Source of the DNA: Desarmillaria ectypa
Lineage: Eukaryota; Basidiomycota; Agaricomycetes; Agaricales; Physalacriaceae
Assembly: GCA_030407005.1 (NCBI GenBank)
Contig: JAUDYN010000013.1
Location: 372,001-436,000 of the forward strand
Length of the DNA stretch: 64,000 nucleotides
Reading direction: 5' to 3'
Shown: positions 57,301 to 64,000 of the stretch, piece after piece
Numbering within the stretch: the stretch's first letter is position 1
Layout of the letters: each line of letters starts with the position of its first letter
Translations under genes and position numbers: made by a program
The notes under the pieces: generated by a model
The model's input: only the letters and a program-made list of their open reading frames with translations
What the model was told of the DNA's origin: nothing
Databases searched by the model: none

Positions 57301-60300
57301 CACGATCGACGACCTTCGATATATTCTCGGACAGGATGGCACTAACACCAGCCGGACCTCTCCGTATCTCACTCATGATTCTCTCAGTCAGCACTCGGAC
57401 ATTTTTCAGGTAAGGTGATTCCCATCTATGAGCTTCTGTGGCGCAGGAATTATAAGAATCACATTTTTAGTACATGGGAACGTCATGCTTTCCCATATTT
57501 CCATCGACGCTTTGACCAATCTTCAATAGCAATTTTATGACCCTGTTTGTGTTCCTGTTTCATCTCGCATGTCCCCACCTCGTGTAATCCAGTATAGCCG
57601 TTGTTTCAGGTTCAAATTGATTCTTTTTCTTCCTCATTTATCGAAACGAGTCCCCTCGAATTAGATCTTGTTGCTCAACAGAACGAAATGTATGGTGCAT
57701 AACTGAAAGGTATGTCATGTCGCCAGGGTCGTATTTCAGTAACCTTCAGTCCAGCAGTACTTTCATCACTCAGGATCCTTCAAATTTGGTTTGTGAAGGG
57801 GGCGGGACCGAGCGACCCAGCGTTGATCGTACTTGATAAGCTTCTCTCTATTTTAGGTTAGATCCCGAGCGCTCATTGATGTTCGGAGACTTTCAGGGAC
57901 GTTGTGCCATGGGATCTCCTCTGTTGTATGCCCCTTGGTGGTCCATCTCTCGTGCGTTAGAGACGACAGTAGTTGACATTAAGCGTGCGCGTTGCATTGA
58001 GGAATGCTGGTACCTGATTATTGAGCAAGAGTCATGATGTTTAAACTCACACCATGATGTTCTCCTGTATCCACGTTTCCAAATTAAAGCCGAACGCGCA
58101 ATAACTCCAGTGGCGCGTGTTGATTTTGAATGTTCTGATCATGTGGACTGGGGCGCCTGCCGAAGATAACGTCCAATTGAACGGGTTGTGGGACCATACG
58201 CCACTGATGTGAGTGGGTTCATCTCTCTGGAGGATGTTAGTGGATTATAAGAAGCTGCAGTTTTATATAGAAACTTTCTCAAGTTTTCCGACATCGTATC
58301 GCATCAGAACTTGAGATCATAAATGGTTAAATTGATAGCGAGCTATTCGGAGGTCCTGATTGGTTTATTATTTTGTGAGAGTGTCGCAGTTAGATGACGA
58401 ACCCATTGAAAGATGCCTGACGAGTGCAGAGTCAGCGGCTAGGTACGCATTGAAAAGCGAGAGCAGTATTTGTATAGCCAACCTGGAGCCACTCGGATAT
58501 CAAAAATGGTGAGAATGAATACAGGAAGTGTCTTTCTAGTGCAAGTTCTTCCTGAATGGTCAAGAGTCAAAGGGAGACAAAATGTTCACGCCGGATCTGG
58601 GACCAAGTACCAGGACGCAGGCTCAAACGGCATCTTCCGATACATGATTTGGCGTTGCGCCTGTAAGCGATTCACATACAAACTATCCGTAAGCCTTGGC
58701 CCTTGACGATATTTTGTTGTATGCGACAAAGAATGATAGATTTCATTTAATTCGGTAGCGTCCTGCAGATCATAAATGCGGTTCAGAGAGAGATCAAGTT
58801 TTATAGTTGCAAAATTTTAGCGGTTACCGCGTCAGAAGTTCAATCAAAGTTCGATAAGTATATTTAGATTCCTTCGAGATTGCGAGAGATCGAGGCAAAT
58901 TTTTTGAAGCATGGCCTGTACAAACCAGCGAACTTGAGAATAATTTTTTTTTACGATTTATCCATAAAATCTTACAATTGTACGGAAGATGCTGTGTTGG
59001 GGTTATACATCCGAAAGATGTACCCACCTTATGCCTACCACAAAGTCTTCAAGTTATACATCTTTTATGTGTCATCATGAAAAAAGAGATGTTGTTGTTT
59101 CACCAACAGATACGTTATGCATCGATTCGTCGGCTTATGAACGTACGACCCGGCGTACGTGTCAAATGAAATTGAGCCCCACCCTCCCCACCACTCCTGA
59201 ATTGCTGTGCTTCTTTCGGTGGAAGGAAGATGATGGTTGTAGCTCTGACTTAGTATCTGTCATTAGTTCCGCATGACAATGCAAAGACCGCCCCTGCACC
59301 GTTCCCAGTCGCTCAGAGGCGAATGATGCACCGGGGATGACAGGGGTCGGTAACTATGTATTCCAAGCCCGTAGCTCGATACTGGAAAAATGAGGAGGAC
59401 CCAGTGATCATAGGTGATCGACTGAAGTAAAGGATGAACCACGAGGACTTCTGGCATTGCTGAGAAACCCACTAGATCATAGCGGTTAAATTTTCACGTC
59501 CACGCCTACCTATAAGTGAATTCATTTATGGCACATTGTTTCATCCTGCGAATTTGGGATGCAGAGATTCGCTGTCCCCACCAAATTTACGGAAACATGC
59601 TTCTTCGATGAAAGTTGATCTAAATACAGCGTGAGACTAAAGGGTAAGTTCATTCTCAACCATCCCAGCTGACTCCGACAGTCTTATCCTACCATTTTTG
59701 ATCATTACCAATCCAAAAAAGGATCTTCTACCTATGCCTCTGTGCTGGAGTTCCCAAATCCATCGACTTCTCAAGACTCCGATACATAGGGCCGAACTAT
59801 GGACCGTCACCCCAGTTCTTATTAGGTATACATCTGTGATATCTGGGCTGATATCGTTCCGCTGGGGCGTATACTAGGACTGCAGTGTTTTCTCCTTTCA
59901 CACAGCTGTTATTCTTAAACGTCTCGAAGCTCATGACTCGAGGCGACCTGAATAATTCCGTTTTCAGTGTATTCCATCCGTCAAGTTGCACCCCAACTTT
60001 ACGTATACGAGTTGACACATAATCATCCATTTAATATTTACTGGGAAAACTAAATGAACGTGGTTTCACAGGTTTAGGACTCCAACTCGGAGGCTCATAT
60101 AAATCTCCGATAAACAAAATCATCAACTCGATACCTAGCAACGGTGGATGCTCCCTTGTCTGACAGATAACTACAAGAGCAACATACCAATGGCAAGAAG
60201 CTAAACCATGATGAACGGAGAGGAACGGGACGGAAAATACGGTACTGCAACTGACATGCATATAATAAATTGGGAATCATAATGGCGTTTTGGATGATTT

Positions 60301-63300
60301 CACACGCCACAGAGGCGAAGCCTCATGTCGGAGGTTATGAAACCCGCTCCGGTCATCTATTGAATCGACTCCGCGGGGCGGCTTCAAAAGACGAACCTAG
60401 TCCCAAGAAATGAAATCCATGGATAACAACGACTAGAACCGCATCTTCCAATATGAAGAATTGGCCACCAAGAAGAAAGGAAAAGGCAACACAGAAGGCA
60501 CAAGTTTAAATTCTCTAGTACTATTAGGGACCAAGAGCTCAAGAGGAAGTTTCTTAGTACTTTTCAGCTGAGACGTCGTACCGTCTCTTGAGACAGCTAC
60601 TGCAGCCGATTAGTCAGAAGCCTACCAGGCTGCACAAACGAAATATCAAGATAACTGCGATCATCGTTAAGCCAAAGTGGCGGTGGTAGGATACGCTGAT
60701 TTGTTCATCTTGAAGATTCGTACGATCTTTCACCTCAGCCATCGTCGATAAGTAGTCACGGAAATATTTTACCTCTGGAGAATCGGTCGGACAAGAGGAG
60801 AGTCCCTCTTCATCTGGGATAGCTAACAATGTATCTTTGCGGAGCAGGGGGAAATAATCACATGTCTCGAAGAAAAACCAAGTGAAACATGCATCAATCC
60901 ATGCGGTAGATTTGTTATTAATTCGAAGGCATGATAGACTCGGGGTGCATGCGTACATATCATCGCCGGAGATGCGACCTTCGGTATGCTGAAAGTGACA
61001 GCGCCTGTTCTACCTCGCCTTATAGGGGAGGTCGTTCCGCTACACAGGACGAGGTCCCAGGAGTATTCAAATTTTTAGGAATTGAAAGGTAATACATACT
61101 TAAGCAAGCAGACAACTCTCATAAACAAGATTTTGTTTCAGGGACTGTCCATAAACATACGCAGCGGGGTTCAGTTACCTTGGTGGGTGCCAACAATTAC
61201 TATTCAATCAGTAAGCTAAAGAGATGGTTTTCAAACATGGCATACGTAATGCACGTCTGGAGCTTGGCGACTTAGAGCATTCATCGCCTATCTTCTGCAA
61301 CGGATACCATACGCAACCCCATGTAGAACGGGACCAACACAGACGAATAGTATGTTAACTTTGGAGGAGGTATGCCATGCAGGCGCTGGACTACTATGAA
61401 ATGCTAGGCACATTGGATATACAAGGCGCAGTATTAGGGCTTCGATTATGAAAATATAGGAGACTTAAGGGGGTCAACGAAGAAAAATTGAGGGACAACG
61501 GGATCGAAGTCACCTACGGCTGACACGGCAGCCTGGCACTTATTGACATTCACCAATAGTACAACCGTGGTCTTCAAGAAATAACAGAAATTATAAAGAA
61601 TTAGTTGTCTGAAAGGGCTTTAAATTTCCTTTGTGAAAATGTACTGACGACGGGTCAACTTAGCTTCATTAAAGTGTTGGATTATAGGAGATTAGGTGAG
61701 TGGAACCATTTGGGCAAAAGTATCATCTCTTCATAGAGTAAATGTCGCCAGGATGAGTGTTCTGACCGAAATCTGGGGATTGCAGGTAAGCGAAAAGCGT
61801 TCATCGGTTAGTGGTGATCTGATCCTATATAGACATGTGGCCGAGCCGGCACCGTCGTTGATCTGAGACGACTACCTCAGAACTCAGTGGAATGAGAGAG
61901 CGCAGGGATCACCCTTAAGCATGCTAGATTTGTGTAAGCACATTGCTATTTTTTTTACATTCTGATCCTTTAAACATTCAAGGCAAGGAGATATTCCCCT
62001 GCGTTTAGCGGAATCTATCATTTTAGGTTACTTGGAGACAAGGCAACCGACGCTCTCGCATTTTCTTTTGTATCCATTGGCCGATCGTCTACATGGTACG
62101 CCAGATTCCAAGCAGGTCTGAACCTCAGAGAAAGCGAACGATAAAATCCAGATCAAGCTATTCTTAGTACTTCTCGCGATGGGCGAAATATATGGAAGGC
62201 CGCCGATGCCATGCCATAACGTATGAGCATGTCATCGATCGTTAAGCGTACGTCTACTTTTGCGCATTTTCACCTCACCGTAGTATAATTAATATCAGGT
62301 GATGCCGAGGCATTCACGGTGTCCAACAATTGAATCAAAGTAGCAGCACCCTGAGTACTATAAGGTTACAGTTGACTTTCTTTCTCAGCTGAGGCGCTCC
62401 ATTTTTTTATCGAGCATGTCACGCTCCCGAGATTAAAATATTAGTATGTTGTCCATGTCTTTCTCCGTAAGCCTATGTCTCTTCATTTTTATAATCCTAG
62501 TCATAATATATATGTAAACTACCGCTCTTCCTCTATTTATTTTCATTGGAGAGATATCATGTCCGTGCAACGTGGTCGTGTTGGTCAAACGGCCTAGTCA
62601 GCAATCATACCTAGAACTGTTATATGACATACCGTTGTCGTCTGGGATCATCAACAATCGTCAATACCATTGTCTCTACATGACGTTCCTTAAAATATGC
62701 GCTGATACTCCGTCGTTCCATCCTTATGAGTTTTATATGCATGTCTAGCGGCGTTCCATGCCTTGTTCCCATCAATCTGCAGACCTCCACGTCCATAAGA
62801 AGTTTCCTTCTCATGAAGAAATGCCAAGTGGATGGCGTGCTGTGCATTTACAGCTCAGAAAAGTTTGGAAAAGGTTCACTATTACCAGCATCATGGCTAC
62901 GGCTGTGCCAGTCTGACAAGCGTCTTCATCGATTTCACAGTTCATCTTTTTTTGATCGGGAGAGAGTGGGTATTCACATCCACACTCACCAGGTTCAATA
63001 CGGCATGCATGTTCTATCATGCCACATTGCTGTGGATTACCCCACTCCTCTCTGATGAGCTTCTGGCGCTCTCTCAATTGAAATCGAAACGCGAATCCGA
63101 CTGTTGATGAGGTGTTTCCCGTTCCAACTTTTGTTCCGCGAAGACTTTCTCAATAAAGACTTGATGTGTAATGCTCATCCAGATGCTGCAGTTACCTTCT
63201 CTCCCTTCTGTTCGCGTTTCATCCCTCATAAATGAATGGTCACGCTCTCACACGCGTCATCACGGTGTTTTCCTTGACTGCTTGTCACGGTCATTGAGAA

Positions 63301-64000
63301 TGAATCTGCATTGGGAAAGCAGAAGGGGTGAGATGAACAATGCTACCATAGGACGCTAGTTCAGCTGCCAGTGTCGAATGATGTGAAAACACAAATACAC
63401 TGCATACACTTCAAGGCCTTAGCTCTGATCTTTGGCATGTTAACTTCCCGACCTCGAAGAGGATACGCTTATTGCCGTAGACTGGTCATTCCTGCGTTTT
63501 AATCTGAATAGTTGCTGCGGTATGTCCTTCTTATCGATCTCATATGACAGTCCTACTGAAGTGCCTTTTGAGACAAGAGCATCAAGTGTGGTCGATATAG
63601 AACCTACTTCAACAGATGTTCTTCCTCTCCTTCCCTAACAAGGTCATCGTCCTCATTCTCGGCTTTATCGTAGTACTTCTCGTTGCAGCAGTGACATATT
63701 TGTTTCAAAATGTTCAAGAGCCTGTATGTCATGGGGAATCTAATGGCAGAGGTAAGCATTCACATCGTCTTTTACAACTTTAATTTGTGCTAGCGGGGCG
63801 TTCAGACAGCACGATCTCGGGATCCTTCAAGCTACGGCGCGGAAGACGATATTTACGGTTCTTGAGGCTACTTTTAACCGTCGTCTTGAATAGATGTTCG
63901 TGACGTTGGGACCCTAAAAAAATCGCCGGATTTTCATAGGCAGCGCAGCTATGGTGAACGCAAAATATGGTATTTATGATTACTGGTTGAGAAAACGTTT
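54358..64000. other. CpG-rich region without a recognisable gene (right flank, part 2)
   Basis: Read on both strands. The longest open frames (56558-56914 plus, 118 codons; 60614-60958 minus, 114 codons; 62726-63055 plus, 109 codons) do not extend through clear splice sites and match no family known to me. The minus frame at 60614-60958 ends in a hydrophobic stretch (LTMIAVILIFRLCSLVGF) and is the most protein-like. Long pyrimidine-rich (about 56900-58000, 62400-63700) and purine-rich (about 60000-62300) blocks alternate. Intron-rich host genes cannot be excluded without transcripts. Confidence 0.45.

Noticed and set aside
1..64000. CRISPR arrays, rRNA, complete tRNA genes, telomere repeats
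   Set aside because: None recognised. Direct repeats in the window are LTRs, short tandem units or microsatellites.

Overview
The window looks like a transposon-dense stretch of a filamentous fungal chromosome, most likely a basidiomycete. The reasons are Ty3/gypsy chromovirus retrotransposons with a chromodomain integrase, a decayed short-chain dehydrogenase pseudogene that still carries short (about 55-65 nt) introns, and strong CpG-specific C-to-T decay in the repeats. No intact host gene could be recognised. The species cannot be named from the sequence.

Layout. 1-4330: solo LTRs (family 'LTR-B'), the 3' end of a chromovirus (element VI) and a 255-bp repeat (repeat C). 4331-10830: CpG-rich sequence without a recognisable gene. 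10831-47021: a nested retrotransposon cluster. 47022-50570: repeat C again, a tandem repeat and an SDR pseudogene split by LTR-B. 50571-64000: CpG-rich sequence without a recognisable gene.

Nesting. Old gag remnants (element IV on +, element V on -) form the base. Element II (17231-36590, TSD GCAGC) sits in element V gag. Element I (17332-28736, TSD ACAAT, the youngest and best preserved) sits in the 5' LTR of element II. Two LTR-B copies sit in element I gag with TSDs CCGG and GCGC. Element III (37995-46853, TSD CTAAT) sits in another LTR-B copy and itself carries two LTR-B copies. Ten LTR-B copies are present and none has an internal region.

Biology that can be read directly. Elements I-IV carry, immediately after the 5' LTR, a site complementary to the predicted first nucleotides of their own transcript (TATA about 33 nt upstream in I-III). 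The complementarity is kept while the sequence changes between elements, which indicates Tf1/sushi-type self-primed reverse transcription. Gag and Pol are in a -1 frame relation with a short overlap, and a covarying stem-loop starts exactly at the gag stop codon. A copy of the 3' polypurine tract lies near the middle of the elements. Gag begins with a conserved hydrophobic (transmembrane-like) segment. Pol ends with a chromodomain followed by a second chromodomain-like module.

Decay. The two LTRs of element I differ at 13 sites by eye count, and 12 are CpG/TpG/CpA transitions. Every in-frame nonsense codon seen in element I is TGA, as expected from CGA. The older elements are almost free of CpG while the flanks are not, so the cluster looks like a long-methylated island. 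The flanks were read on both strands without finding a convincing gene, and they remain unexplained.
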